The position numbers and the translations under genes were made by a program. From NCBI GenBank assembly GCA_021604005.1, contig BQIV01000008.1, forward strand, positions 62,001 to 126,000: 64,000 nt of DNA, written 5' to 3'. The stretch is from Nitrospirales bacterium. Its GTDB lineage: Bacteria > Nitrospirota > Nitrospiria > Nitrospirales > UBA8639. Of the stretch, positions 1-8,033 are shown in pieces. Each line of letters begins with the position of its first letter. Position 1 is the stretch's first letter. Under the pieces are notes generated by a model. It made no database searches and had not been told where the DNA came from. It saw nothing but the letters and a program-made list of their open reading frames with translations.

Positions 1-1
1 G

Positions 2-154
2 ATTGGCATCATTGTGGGGTTTTACCTGCTGAACATCATGGGAGAGTTTCTTGTTACGACGTACGTCGTGCATCCCTTTGTCGGGGCATGGTTTCCCAAT
101 GTGATGATCTTGGGAGTGACCAGTCTACTATACGTGCGGGCGAGTAGGAATTAA
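2..154 (+). CDS. lptF: LptF-type LPS export permease, C-terminal end (partial)
   Basis: This is the last 50 codons of a gene that enters from the left edge. The translated tail is hydrophobic (two membrane segments) and ends VRASRN before a TAA stop. The next gene is a clear LptG, and lptF-lptG is the standard order, so this should be LptF, the partner transmembrane subunit of the LptB2FG transporter that extracts lipopolysaccharide from the inner membrane. The identification rests mainly on context because the diagnostic parts lie outside the window. Confidence 0.7.
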   Translation: MGIIVGFYLLNIMGEFLVTTYVVHPFVGAWFPNVMILGVTSLLYVRASRN

Positions 155-155
155 T

Positions 156-1247
156 GTGATGGGTGTGTTGTTTTGGTACATGTTTCGTCAGTACGCCAAA
201 GTGTTTTTCATGTGTGTGAGTGCGTTGTTGACGGTCTATCTGGTTGTCGACTTTTTTGAAAAACTTCGAAAATTTCTCAAATACGATGCAGACCTCCCGT
301 CCATGCTGCTCTACTTTTTCTATCGCATTCCGGATATTTGTTTCCAAATTACGCCGTTGGCCGCACTTATGGGAACATTATTGACGCTGGGGTTTCTCAA
401 TAAAAGTGCGGAAATTACCGCGATGCGCAGCTGCGGCATAAGCTATTATCAAATTGCCTCGCCGTTTTTTGCGGTAGGCATTATTGTCAGCGCCCTCCTG
501 TTTAGTTTTACGGCTGTGTTTGTGCCGCTTGCCAATATTCAAGCCGATTATGTCAGGACGGTGCTTATTGAGAAAAAACCCGCAGCGCTGTCGGTGTCTC
601 CTGATCGAGTGTGGTTACGATTAGGACAAGATGGCCTGCTCAAGATTGGAGCGGTCAAGGACGAGGGGCAGCGTCTCGCGACCCTCAGCTTGTATCGAGT
701 CAATGAAGCCTTTCAACTTCATGAAATTATCGAATCTGAAGAGGCACGATACACGCTTGCAGGATGGCAGTTGCGAAATGCCACTCGCCGGGTTGTGCAA
801 GCTGGTGGCGAAGTGACGGCGCATCGCTATGCGCAGTTTGCCCTTGGGCTTCCACTGACCCCTGAAGACTTTCGGACGTGGTTAGCGTTGGATTCAAAAA
901 ACATGACGCTGAAACAGTTAGGCGCATATGTCGAACGGTTGAAACGCGACGGGCACAGCAGTAGTCGTTTTGCGACGGATTATTGGGGGAGAGTCGCGTT
1001 TTCGGGGATGACGTTGGTGATGACGATTTTGGGGTTGGCCATCAGTCTGTTGAAAACAGGTCAGCGAGACCATGCTGTGGCTAAGGGGATCGGCCAGGCG
1101 CTGGGCATTGGATTTCTCTTTTGGGTGACACATTCTTTTGGCATGGTGCTTGGGAAAAATGGCGCGCTTATGCCACTTGTGGCTGGCTGGTTTGCGTGTA
1201 TGATGTTTCTGGTGATTGGACTCAATTTGTTCTTGCGAGCACGGTGA
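156..1247 (+). CDS. lptG: LptG, LPS export ABC transporter permease
   Basis: This YjgP/YjgQ-family membrane protein of about 362 residues is the usual length for LptG. It has membrane helices near residues 10-30, 55-75 and 95-120, a large periplasmic (beta-jellyroll type) domain in the middle, and three more helices after residue ~275. The segment around residues 75-100 (LLTLGFLNKSAEITAMRSCG) is the conserved coupling helix that contacts the LptB ATPase. The gene begins 1 nt after the upstream stop. GTG at 156 and ATG at 159 are both possible starts. It acts in the inner membrane, moving LPS to the periplasmic bridge. Confidence 0.93.
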   Translation: MMGVLFWYMFRQYAKVFFMCVSALLTVYLVVDFFEKLRKFLKYDADLPSMLLYFFYRIPDICFQITPLAALMGTLLTLGFLNKSAEITAMRSCGISYYQIASPFFAVGIIVSALLFSFTAVFVPLANIQADYVRTVLIEKKPAALSVSPDRVWLRLGQDGLLKIGAVKDEGQRLATLSLYRVNEAFQLHEIIESEEARYTLAGWQLRNATRRVVQAGGEVTAHRYAQFALGLPLTPEDFRTWLALDSKNMTLKQLGAYVERLKRDGHSSSRFATDYWGRVAFSGMTLVMTILGLAISLLKTGQRDHAVAKGIGQALGIGFLFWVTHSFGMVLGKNGALMPLVAGWFACMMFLVIGLNLFLRAR

Positions 1248-1316
1248 TTGTGCATGGTTGTGTCTGAGATCCCTCGAGATACGTCGTGTGCGTGGACCTG
1301 TCTAGTTCGATAGGTA

Positions 1317-1413
1317 CTATAGCGAATCCAAATAAGTTCCAGCTGAGGTCGATCAACTAACCCTGCGCGATTACTCACTTCAAGCATGTGGAAGTTATTT
1401 GAAACGGCTATAG
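1317..1413. mobile_element. 97-bp MITE-like element, copy 1 (IS630/Tc1-like ends)
   Basis: A 97-bp stretch bounded by CTATAGC on the left and GCTATAG on the right. The outer ~28 bp form an imperfect terminal inverted repeat: the left end and the reverse complement of the right end share CTATAGC, then CAAATAA and TTCCA in register. A copy of the same length lies at 8276-8372 with only a few differences. It has no coding capacity. Both copies sit in a CTAG context with a duplicated TA, the known target preference of IS630-family transposons, so this is probably a non-autonomous derivative of such an element. This copy lies harmlessly between lptG and the riboswitch. Confidence 0.75.
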
Positions 1414-1671
1414 CCTTGCGGTCTTCCCTCCCGTGCGTTCGTGACATCACCCCTCAGTGGCAACAATTTCCATACTATCCGTTGACGGTGAATGCCTTCT
1501 GTTTTCCGTAAAAACATGAAGAATTCGACTCGTTCCATGTTGTTTCTGCCATAAGGCCGCCCTTAACTCTTTTCCGCATTATCCCGACACATACTAGTAG
1601 TGCACACATATGTCGACGAATCACTCTATTGGAGAGCATGTATCGTGATGACATGACCACACGAGACATCG
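1414..1671. other. Intergenic stretch upstream of the riboswitch
   Basis: No convincing gene, repeat or RNA is seen here beyond the MITE on its left. It should contain the promoter for the riboswitch-sigma factor transcript, but I could not pick out unambiguous -35/-10 boxes. Confidence 0.4.
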
Positions 1672-1764
1672 TGATAAAGGCAAACTATCCGCAAGGGTAG
1701 GACGCAAAGCCGAGAGACCTGTGCCGTACTCATCGATGCGTGCAGGTTCGTCTGGTTGCCGAAG
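1672..1764 (+). ncRNA. Cyclic di-GMP-I (GEMM-I) riboswitch
   Basis: The sequence matches the GEMM-I consensus closely. GGCAAAC at 1679-1685 pairs with GGTTGCC near 1754-1760 to close the element. A hairpin with a GCAA tetraloop follows (CCGCAAGGG), then the conserved GGACGCAAAGCC receptor segment, then the second arm ending AGGTTCGTCTGG. These are the c-di-GMP pocket and the tetraloop-receptor contact of the class. It is followed by an intrinsic terminator at 1795-1830 and then a sigma factor gene, so binding of c-di-GMP probably decides whether transcription continues into that gene. The direction (on or off) cannot be read safely from the sequence. Confidence 0.93.
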
Positions 1765-1794
1765 GGGAAGCCCAGGGAATTGTGGTAATGGCTA

Positions 1795-1830
1795 AAGCGT
1801 TCGTCCGAGAGGATGGGCGCTTTTTTTTTT
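1795..1830 (+). terminator. Intrinsic terminator, riboswitch expression platform
   Basis: AGCGTTCGTCC pairs with GGATGGGCGCT around a GAGA loop (with G-U pairs) and runs directly into ten T residues. It stands between the c-di-GMP riboswitch and the sigma factor start, the position expected for a riboswitch-controlled attenuator. Confidence 0.88.
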
Positions 1831-1885
1831 GCACGATGCAGGATTGCGGTTTCCGCTTGGGTCTATGCGTATGCAGGAGAAGACT

Positions 1886-2767
1886 ATGGCTAAACACTCT
1901 CAACACCGTAACCGGCAAGACTGCACTCCCCCCTCTGACGTCCCGGTCGATGCATCTGAAACCGTTTGTTCATCAGTCTCGTCTCAAGATCCTGCTGAAA
2001 TCTTGAAAGAGTTTTTTCCCATGATTCGCCGCATTGCCGGTAGCTTGGCCTCACGAAACCCTGCGTCACTGGACATTGAAGATCTGACCAGTGCCGGGGT
2101 GATTGGATTGTTGGGGGCATTAACGCGTTATGATCCAAATAGGGAAACAAAGTTTTGGACATTTGCGGAATATCGTATTCGCGGAATGATGCTTGATGAA
2201 ATTCGGGCCATGGATTGGATTCCACGTTCTGTCAGGGCGCGCAACGATCAAATTCGGCACGTCAGTCTAGAGTTTATGCAAAAAGAAGGACGATATCCGA
2301 CGCGAGATGAAGTCGCCGTATTACTCGGTGTCACGCAGCAAGAGTTAGACGCCACATCGCTTCACGATACGCGATTGCTCAGTCTTGATGTCCCGATGGG
2401 AGCTCACGACGAAATCTTCACACTCAAGGATGTCTTGCCGGATGAAGAACAAGTTGACCCGTATACAGCCTGTCTCTCTTCGGAATCCAGTTGCGCGCTT
2501 GATCGTGCGATGGAACGTTTAACGAGTCGTCAGCAAGACGTCGTGCAACAGTATTATTTTCAAGGCTACACGATGAAAGAGATTGGCATCCGGTTAGGAT
2601 TAACCGAGTCGGGCATCTGTCGTATCCATAGTGAAGCACTACGGAAGTTGCGTCTCCGGCTCAAAGATTTTGAGGGTAACCCGTCAGATAAACCGAAGAA
2701 TTCTTCGTCAAAAAAAGGACGTGTGAGGAAACAACCAGGCGTTCACGCAAAACGCGCACGCGTGTAG
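1886..2767 (+). CDS. Sigma-28 (FliA/WhiG)-type RNA polymerase sigma factor
   Basis: A 293-residue sigma-70 family protein. Region 2 (about residues 45-110) contains DLTSAGVIGLLGALTRYDP and a WTFAEYRIRGMMLDEIR segment typical of FliA, followed by DWIPRSVR. Region 3 follows, and region 4 near residues 225-260 has a helix-turn-helix (MKEIGIRLGLTESGICRIHS). The C-terminus has a basic Lys/Arg-rich extension. I chose ATG 1886 because AGGAGA lies 6 nt upstream; longer in-frame starts overlap the terminator T-run. The c-di-GMP riboswitch upstream implies control by the motile/sessile second messenger. No flagellar genes are in the window, so whether it is FliA itself or a related alternative sigma is open. 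Confidence 0.88.
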   Translation: MAKHSQHRNRQDCTPPSDVPVDASETVCSSVSSQDPAEILKEFFPMIRRIAGSLASRNPASLDIEDLTSAGVIGLLGALTRYDPNRETKFWTFAEYRIRGMMLDEIRAMDWIPRSVRARNDQIRHVSLEFMQKEGRYPTRDEVAVLLGVTQQELDATSLHDTRLLSLDVPMGAHDEIFTLKDVLPDEEQVDPYTACLSSESSCALDRAMERLTSRQQDVVQQYYFQGYTMKEIGIRLGLTESGICRIHSEALRKLRLRLKDFEGNPSDKPKNSSSKKGRVRKQPGVHAKRARV

Positions 2768-2779
2768 AGTCGTATGTCG

Positions 2780-3412
2780 TTAAACCTGCAGTCTGCCTGG
2801 AGGCACAAAGAATTCATGCCCGCCAATAGATGCGACTTTATGGCTCACCGTCGCCCACCGGGGCGTCTCAACTATACGAGGGTTATAAAACAACAATGCA
2901 CCGTGGACGATTCGTCGTCCATCCTGAACCATTCGCCAGGCCAATAGGCTATCGTGCATTCGTGACTCACTAATTCGATGCCGGACATCTTCCGGTGTTG
3001 CATGATTCCAGGGTTGAAACTGTAAGCGTTTCAATACGGTGCCTTTGACCGTTCCGTCGCTCTGGTATTTGGCCTTCATGCGATTTCTTATCACTGCCGC
3101 AACCGCCAATTTTCCCGCAAAACTCTCTCCACGTGCCTCAAGGTAAATCGTGAGGGCTGCGAGTCGATCATCAGATAATGGCATGACAGTATCAATGAGT
3201 GGTTCTGTGACGACTGCTTGTGGTTCAGGTGTATTTTTTACAAGGATAAACGGAGAAAAGGCCGCAGAATTGTTTGTTCCAGTCGGCAAGATAACGATCA
3301 AAAGGATGACAGCCCCCAAGCTGATTGTAAATTGACAGATATGTTGTAGCGCGTGCAGCATCGTGTATGTACCGTCAGGCATGGGGTTGTGGAATCTCAG
3401 GGTTATTGCCAT
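2780..3412 (-). CDS. SleB-type cell wall hydrolase (Hydrolase_2 family)
   Basis: A 210-residue protein with one N-terminal membrane segment (about residues 28-46) and a C-terminal domain of the SleB/CwlJ hydrolase family. The conserved core YLEARGES (Glu92 and Glu96) holds the likely catalytic glutamate, followed by AVIRNR and QFQPWN motifs and the terminal GGHEFF signature. It probably cleaves peptidoglycan in the periplasm. Despite the name, such proteins are common in non-sporulating Gram-negatives. It is convergent with the upstream sigma factor gene (12 nt between stops). Shorter in-frame Met starts at residues 11 and 18 are possible. Confidence 0.85.
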   Translation of the reverse strand: MAITLRFHNPMPDGTYTMLHALQHICQFTISLGAVILLIVILPTGTNNSAAFSPFILVKNTPEPQAVVTEPLIDTVMPLSDDRLAALTIYLEARGESFAGKLAVAAVIRNRMKAKYQSDGTVKGTVLKRLQFQPWNHATPEDVRHRISESRMHDSLLAWRMVQDGRRIVHGALLFYNPRIVETPRWATVSHKVASIGGHEFFVPPGRLQV

Positions 3413-3841
3413 TTCAATGTGTGCCTTGCGTTCGCAGTTCTATATGGCAAGGGTTATGCCTCGGGATCTGAGTGGTGACTGTTATGCATATTTGTGAGGG
3501 AATTGGGTGTATTGTAGGAGGTCTTCAGGAAAACTAAAGAGGTAGTTTATAGATCTATCGCAAAAAGTCAATGCATGTACTAAGTTTTCCGTTAAGGAAG
3601 TTGACATTCAAAAGATTTCTCACTTCACTTTTCAGGCATTATTCATGGAACTTCCTGCAAAACCGCCATATATTCGGCATGACAAGAATATCGACTTCTT
3701 GCGGTTCGAGAGCCACATACTGAAAAAACCCATTACAATCTGTCAGAATGATGGCAGAACTGTATGTATCTGTATGAATCAGTTCCATGCAGTTTCTTGT
3801 GCCGTGTGCCGGCAAGCATACATTATCTGGGAGGTATGGTG
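3413..3841. other. Intergenic, divergent promoter region
   Basis: 429 bp between two divergent genes. No repeat, RNA or terminator is recognised. It is AT-rich around 3480-3640 and presumably holds both promoters. Confidence 0.4.
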
Positions 3842-4399
3842 ATGAATGGTCAGAGAGTTCAGGCCTTGATTATCAGCAAGCTTGTCATCGTAGTCATGAT
3901 GATAAGTGTTTTTTTCGTTTCACCTCAAACAGGATTTGCCGGGAAAAGAATTCAAGAGGCTATTTCATCTTCGCATCTTCATCGGGCCAAGCTCTATGTG
4001 GCTGCAGGGGACTATCGACGTGCGGTTGAAGCGTGTCAGCAGTATGTGGATGAGGTGCCTTCCGTCGAAGGGTATGTGTATCTTGCGTATGTGTATGAAG
4101 CGATAGAGGGGTATCTCGCTGAACTGCAGAAACGTGATGATTGGGTCAAAGTGGGGCAGGTGGCACTCAATCTGACATCGCGAAAACTTATTGATATCAT
4201 CGATCCTCCAAACGTCATGCCACGTATGGCGCGAGAAATGATTCACGAAGGGCTTCGGCAACAATTTGATATTGTGTCAGCTATGGCCAATCGCCTCGAT
4301 ACGAAACGAACAGAGAAGTTGTGGATTCAACAGACCGTGTGGCGGGAGGCCCATCCAGATGATTGGTGGTCTGGTGTTCCGGACGCATGGGATTGGTGA
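3842..4399 (+). CDS. Secreted TPR-like protein of unknown function
   Basis: A 185-residue protein that starts with a signal peptide (hydrophobic residues ~12-30, cleavage around GFAG). Next comes one helical repeat pair that looks like a TPR (residues ~50-90; LYVAAGDYRRAVEACQQYV) and an all-helical remainder rich in Trp at the C-terminus. I do not recognise the family. ATG 3842 was chosen because GGGAGG at 3829-3834 sits 7 nt upstream; ATG 3836 is too close to that site. It is probably periplasmic. Neighbours (a cell wall hydrolase on one side, thioredoxin on the other) do not define a role. Confidence 0.65.
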   Translation: MNGQRVQALIISKLVIVVMMISVFFVSPQTGFAGKRIQEAISSSHLHRAKLYVAAGDYRRAVEACQQYVDEVPSVEGYVYLAYVYEAIEGYLAELQKRDDWVKVGQVALNLTSRKLIDIIDPPNVMPRMAREMIHEGLRQQFDIVSAMANRLDTKRTEKLWIQQTVWREAHPDDWWSGVPDAWDW

Positions 4400-4410
4400 A
4401 ATCGTGAAAC

Positions 4411-4468
4411 GGCGCTTGTGAAGCGTGAAGCCTAAGGCGAGATACGAACTACGAGCGACGAAATACGC
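4411..4468. repeat. Dispersed GAAGCGTGAAGC / ACGAGATACG repeat, copy A
   Basis: Intergenic stretch composed of GAAGCGTGAAG and CGAGATACGA-type words. The same vocabulary recurs at 12303-12399, 53465-53500, 55761-55860 and 56397-56445, always outside genes. Confidence 0.55.
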
Positions 4469-4555
4469 AGAAATGTTGACACTATCTGGAATCTCAGTTT
4501 AGGATGAAGACTGGTTGAAAACTGACTTCACTCATGTATAGCAAAGGGGGCGCGC

Positions 4556-4903
4556 GTGTCCACATTGGTTGCACAAGCTACTGCAGAAAACTGGGAAACG
4601 GAAGTTGCGACATCCTCAGATATTGTCATGGTAGATTTTTGGGCAGTGTGGTGTGGCCCCTGTCAAATGGTTGCTCCTGTCGTCGAAGAATTGGCCCAAG
4701 AGTATCAGGGAAAACTAAAGGTCATGAAGCTGAATACGGATGAAGTTCCTGAGGTTGCCGGCAAGTTTCAAATCATGAGTATCCCGACCATTTTGTTTTT
4801 TAAAGGTGGTGAGCCTGTCGAAAAAATCGTCGGTGCTCGGTCCAAACAGCAATTTAAACAAGTGATTGATTCCCTCCTGGCACAGTCATCTGCAACGGCA
4901 TAA
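4556..4903 (+). CDS. trxA: Thioredoxin
   Basis: A 115-residue single-domain thioredoxin. The redox motif WCGPC gives Cys33 and Cys36, and the cis-proline region (MSIPT) lies about 40 residues later, both in canonical positions. It lacks a signal peptide, so it is a cytosolic dithiol reductant. The start is GTG at 4556, supported by AAGGGGG at 4544-4550. It lies immediately upstream of recN on the same strand, 26 nt apart, possibly co-transcribed. Confidence 0.96.
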   Translation: MSTLVAQATAENWETEVATSSDIVMVDFWAVWCGPCQMVAPVVEELAQEYQGKLKVMKLNTDEVPEVAGKFQIMSIPTILFFKGGEPVEKIVGARSKQQFKQVIDSLLAQSSATA

Positions 4904-4929
4904 GCCCGTTGCGTGGATGACGGGGTTCT

Positions 4930-6633
4930 ATGCTCACTGAGCTCCGCATTTCCAACTTTGCCCTCATTGATCAACTGCACCTCGAATTTCCGGAAGGATT
5001 CATTGTCCTCACCGGCGAAACCGGCGCAGGCAAGTCACTGCTTGTCGATGCCTTGGAGCTGATTGCCGGTGGGCGTGCTTCGGCTGAACACATCCGGTCC
5101 GGTGCCGAACAAGCAACCATCGAAGCTGCCTTTACTTTACCCTCCAACAGTCCGCTAATTGTCCAACTTCGGGAGCAAGATCTCTTGAGTGATGAGGGGA
5201 CTGACCTCATTATTCGACGTGTCCTTTCCCGAAACGGAAAAAACAAAACCTACATCAATGGAGCTCTGACGCCGATACAAGGCGTTCAAGCATTGACCTG
5301 CTATCTGCTTGATATTCATGGCCAGCATGATCAGCAGTCGCTGTTGTCCGCACAGGCGCAACTCGACGTCTTGGATGGGTTTGGCCGAACGAAGACCTTA
5401 CGAGACGCTTATACGCAAACTTTTCAGGATTGGCGTCGTCAAAAGCACGCATTGGCTGACAAAATAGCGAAACGTGACGAACAGGATCGCCACCTTGAGA
5501 TGAAGCAATTTCAACTTCACGAGTTGCAAGAGGCGAGGCTTCAAGCTGGTGAAGAAGAAACCTTAACGCAGGAGCATCAACGGCTTCGTTATCGAGAACG
5601 AATTGGGGAAATCGTCGAACAGTCCTATCAACGACTCTATGAAGGCGAGGCCTCGGTTGTAGAGCAATTCCAGGTTATTACCACTCATATCCAGGAACTT
5701 GAAACGATAGATGCAAGCGTCAAAGAATGGTCGAGTTTGGGTGAAACAGTAGCCGTGACGCTTCGAGAATATACTGACGGACTTCGACAGTATCGCGATA
5801 CGCTTGAGTACGATCCAGAGAGGCTTGGGGAATTAGATGATCGTATCGCCAAGCTTCAGCGGCTCAAAAAGAAGTACACAGCTTCTATCGATGAGCTAAT
5901 GCTGTTGCAACAAGAACTAGAAGGTGAATTGAGCGGTAATGCTGATGTCGAACAGCAGATAGAGCAACTACAGCAACAGGTCAATGCCTTATGTGGTCAG
6001 GTTGAAAAAACAGCCCAAACGCTTTCAGGTAATCGGGAGGATGCAGCCAGGAAACTCGAGAAGAGAATTTCTGAGGAACTCACTGAACTGAAAATGAGTA
6101 ACGTCCGTCTCTCCGTTCAGATAGATGCCATGTCCGATGTTGAGACGTTTGGTCCTACCGGTAAGGATGTAGTCGAGTTCATGTTTTCCGCCAATCCTGG
6201 AGAGCCGTTGCATCCACTGGCCAAAATTGCCTCAGGCGGAGAACTGTCTCGGGTCATGTTGGCCATGAAGTCTGTTCTGTCTGAAGCCGACGAGATTCCC
6301 GTCTTAGTATTCGATGAAGTCGATGCAGGAGTGGGTGGGGGAGTTGGCTGTGTGATTGGAAAACGACTTCGTGATGTCGCGCAATACCACCAAGTCTTTT
6401 GCATTACGCATCTTCCACAACTCGCCTCCCAGGCTCACGCCCATTTTCACATTGAAAAAGAAGTGAGTGAGAACAAGACAGTCACGCGAGTGCGTCAGCT
6501 TGATGACAAGGAAAGAGAAAACGAAATCTCTCGTATGCTTGGCGGAGTCGAAGTCACAACAGCGGTGCGTCAAATGGCCGCGGAGATGCTAAAGACTGCT
6601 GTTCATCCCAAAAAGAGAAAATCTACTACATAA
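4930..6633 (+). CDS. recN: DNA repair protein RecN
   Basis: A 567-residue SMC-like ATPase of full family length. Walker A is GETGAGKS at residues 29-36. The middle (about 160-390) is predicted coiled coil rich in Glu, Gln and Lys. The ABC signature (ASGGELSRVMLAM) is near residue 434, and Walker B (VLVFDEVDAGVGG) starts near 458. RecN acts at double-strand breaks and helps bring ends together for RecA-dependent repair. The order of features and intact length indicate a functional gene. Confidence 0.97.
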   Translation: MLTELRISNFALIDQLHLEFPEGFIVLTGETGAGKSLLVDALELIAGGRASAEHIRSGAEQATIEAAFTLPSNSPLIVQLREQDLLSDEGTDLIIRRVLSRNGKNKTYINGALTPIQGVQALTCYLLDIHGQHDQQSLLSAQAQLDVLDGFGRTKTLRDAYTQTFQDWRRQKHALADKIAKRDEQDRHLEMKQFQLHELQEARLQAGEEETLTQEHQRLRYRERIGEIVEQSYQRLYEGEASVVEQFQVITTHIQELETIDASVKEWSSLGETVAVTLREYTDGLRQYRDTLEYDPERLGELDDRIAKLQRLKKKYTASIDELMLLQQELEGELSGNADVEQQIEQLQQQVNALCGQVEKTAQTLSGNREDAARKLEKRISEELTELKMSNVRLSVQIDAMSDVETFGPTGKDVVEFMFSANPGEPLHPLAKIASGGELSRVMLAMKSVLSEADEIPVLVFDEVDAGVGGGVGCVIGKRLRDVAQYHQVFCITHLPQLASQAHAHFHIEKEVSENKTVTRVRQLDDKERENEISRMLGGVEVTTAVRQMAAEMLKTAVHPKKRKSTT

Positions 6634-6730
6634 TTCTTTCTCGTCTCTTGAGTCCCTTTGGTTCTCTCAATTAGGGTCTTACCAAAAGTGTGTTCAAAAA
6701 GCCTGGCTTCTGGTCTGTTTTTGTGTCGTG

Positions 6731-6771
6731 ACTTCCTCTCAAATAGGGTGTACCCTATTTGAGAGTAGGAA
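6731..6771. repeat. Long perfect palindrome downstream of recN
   Basis: CTCTCAAATAGGGT at 6736-6749 is the exact reverse complement of ACCCTATTTGAGAG at 6752-6765, with a 2-nt centre. The arms extend outwards through ACTTC/GAAGT after a small bulge. The stem is strong enough to end recN transcription, but no T-run follows in the plus direction, so it may instead be a small mobile or protein-binding palindrome. Confidence 0.6.
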
Positions 6772-6844
6772 GTGTCAGGTTCTGATACACATTTTACTCT
6801 TACAGGAGTCGTCAATAGGCAAGTTTTATCTCATTAGAAAATTT

Positions 6845-7005
6845 ACGAACCCTTCACTTTTCCAAAAAAGACGACGGCCATGCGTTTAGACGCCAGCTAG
6901 TGGCTCCAGCCGAAATAGGAGGTGGCCGAATGGAATAAATCGGATTTGTAGATTAACAAACGATTAGAGACGTACGGGACTTCTAGGAATTCTTGAAACA
7001 TCGTG
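6845..7005. repeat. Direct repeat R3, copy a (downstream of mazF)
   Basis: About 160 bp that aligns without gaps to 7805-7965, exactly 960 bp away. The shared block AGACGACGGCCATGCGTTT is the best conserved part, and CGGATTTGTAGA further on also matches. The two copies bracket mazEF, and each lies just beyond the 3' end of a minus-strand toxin-antitoxin gene. I see no integron attC core sites in them. Confidence 0.7.
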
Positions 7006-7067
7006 GGTCAACATCTTGGGCATATTAAGGATTTTACTAGTACTTTCGTATTTGGAACATGTCACTG

Positions 7068-7409
7068 TTAGAGCAGAAACATCGTGTTCAGACATTCGAG
7101 AATATCGGCTTTAGTTTTTGCATGGACCACCCCATCCAATTTGTGTAGTCGTTTTTTGGAAACAACTCGTATCTGATCAAGCATGATCTGTCCTTTGGTT
7201 TTCTTATGAGTCACAGGGAGACGAAATGGCCAGGCTTTGACTGTTGTGGTCATAGGAGCAACGATGACCGTTTGTAATCCTTGATTCATGCTATCTGGCG
7301 AGATGACGACGCATGGCCGTGTTTTTTTTACTTCCGCCCCAATCGTGGGGTCAAGATTGATCCAGTAGATGTCAAAGCGTTTAGGATGAGGGCGTTTCAC
7401 CATTCCCAC
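7068..7409 (-). CDS. mazF: MazF/PemK-family mRNA interferase toxin
   Basis: A 113-residue PemK/MazF-like protein. The N-terminal RFDIYWINLDPTIGAEVKKT block, followed by RPCVVIS and later the IMLDQIRVVSKKRL motif, is typical of the family, whose members cut RNA at short sequence motifs. The start overlaps the antitoxin gene (ATG at 7409 or 7403 against the antitoxin stop at 7397), the usual translational coupling in such pairs. Reading frame and length are intact. A direct repeat follows its 3' end. Confidence 0.92.
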   Translation of the reverse strand: MGMVKRPHPKRFDIYWINLDPTIGAEVKKTRPCVVISPDSMNQGLQTVIVAPMTTTVKAWPFRLPVTHKKTKGQIMLDQIRVVSKKRLHKLDGVVHAKTKADILECLNTMFLL

Positions 7410-7645
7410 TCTTCCAAGATGCTTGAATCTTCCACTCCATCCATAAATACTGCCTCGTGGTTAGTAGGCGGGTCATTCTGGATTTCATCTAGCCAATCTG
7501 CTCTTGGGTGTTTGACGGCCTTCACAATAATGCAGTCATCTTTGACACGCATATCAGCCACTTTCCCAATGCCTGCTTCCTTCAAGGTATGTGAGGGGAT
7601 AATAATCCCTTTTGAATTTCCAATGTCACGAATCAGTACATTCAT
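7397..7645 (-). CDS. mazE: MazE-type (AbrB/SpoVT fold) antitoxin
   Basis: An 82-residue protein with an N-terminal swapped-hairpin DNA-binding region (IRDIGNSKGIIIPSHTLKEA) characteristic of MazE/AbrB antitoxins, followed by an acidic C-terminal tail (VEDSSILEEWEW) that would occupy the toxin surface. It precedes and overlaps mazF. It should both neutralise MazF and repress its own promoter at 7665-7692. Confidence 0.9.
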   Translation of the reverse strand: MNVLIRDIGNSKGIIIPSHTLKEAGIGKVADMRVKDDCIIVKAVKHPRADWLDEIQNDPPTNHEAVFMDGVEDSSILEEWEW

Positions 7646-7664
7646 GGCAGGCTCCTCTTCTTTT

Positions 7665-7692
7665 GATATTATAACGTTATTATAACATAAGG
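7665..7692 (-). promoter_or_regulatory. mazEF promoter and likely autoregulatory operator
   Basis: Directly upstream of mazE, the minus strand reads two TATAAT boxes 13 nt apart. Between them is the perfect palindrome ATAACGTTAT (7671-7680). A palindrome overlapping the -10 region just ahead of an antitoxin gene is where MazE-type repressors bind. The pairing with MazE is an inference. Confidence 0.65.
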
Positions 7693-7804
7693 TTCTGGAT
7701 ATGAAAAGAATGATGAATGTAGGACAACCGTTGATGGCCGTGGGAGATTAGTCCCCTATTAGAATCTATCTGGTCATCCTGTGCTTTGAGTTATATGTTA
7801 CGAA

Positions 7805-7965
7805 CTTAACTTCTCACTTTCCTCAACAAGACGACGGCCATGCGTTTTTAGGCCAGTTCGTGGCTTTAGCCAAAATGAGATGCGGCGGAGTGGATCAACC
7901 CGGATTTGTAGACTTATAAACGAATAAAGACGTATGGGGTTTCTAGGATTTATTGAAATGTCGTA
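7805..7965. repeat. Direct repeat R3, copy b (downstream of the XRE pseudogene)
   Basis: Second copy of the ~160-bp repeat at 6845-7005, in the same orientation and phase. It follows the 3' end of the interrupted XRE antitoxin gene, just as copy a follows mazF. It has diverged by roughly a quarter of positions, so the duplication is not recent. Confidence 0.7.
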
Positions 7966-8033
7966 GAGATTGGGTCGTTACTTGATACTTTACTTCCCAT
8001 TTTAAGGATTCTTCGTCTCTGTAGGAATGGACG

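Noticed and set aside
3645-3842. Short gene upstream of the TPR-like protein
   Set aside because: It has no ribosome binding site and overlaps the likely promoter region; residues show no family pattern.
6845-7965. Integron attC sites around the toxin-antitoxin genes
   Set aside because: The repeats lie 3' of small cassette-like genes, but no paired RYYYAAC and GTTRRRY core sites could be found and the repeats are not globally palindromic.
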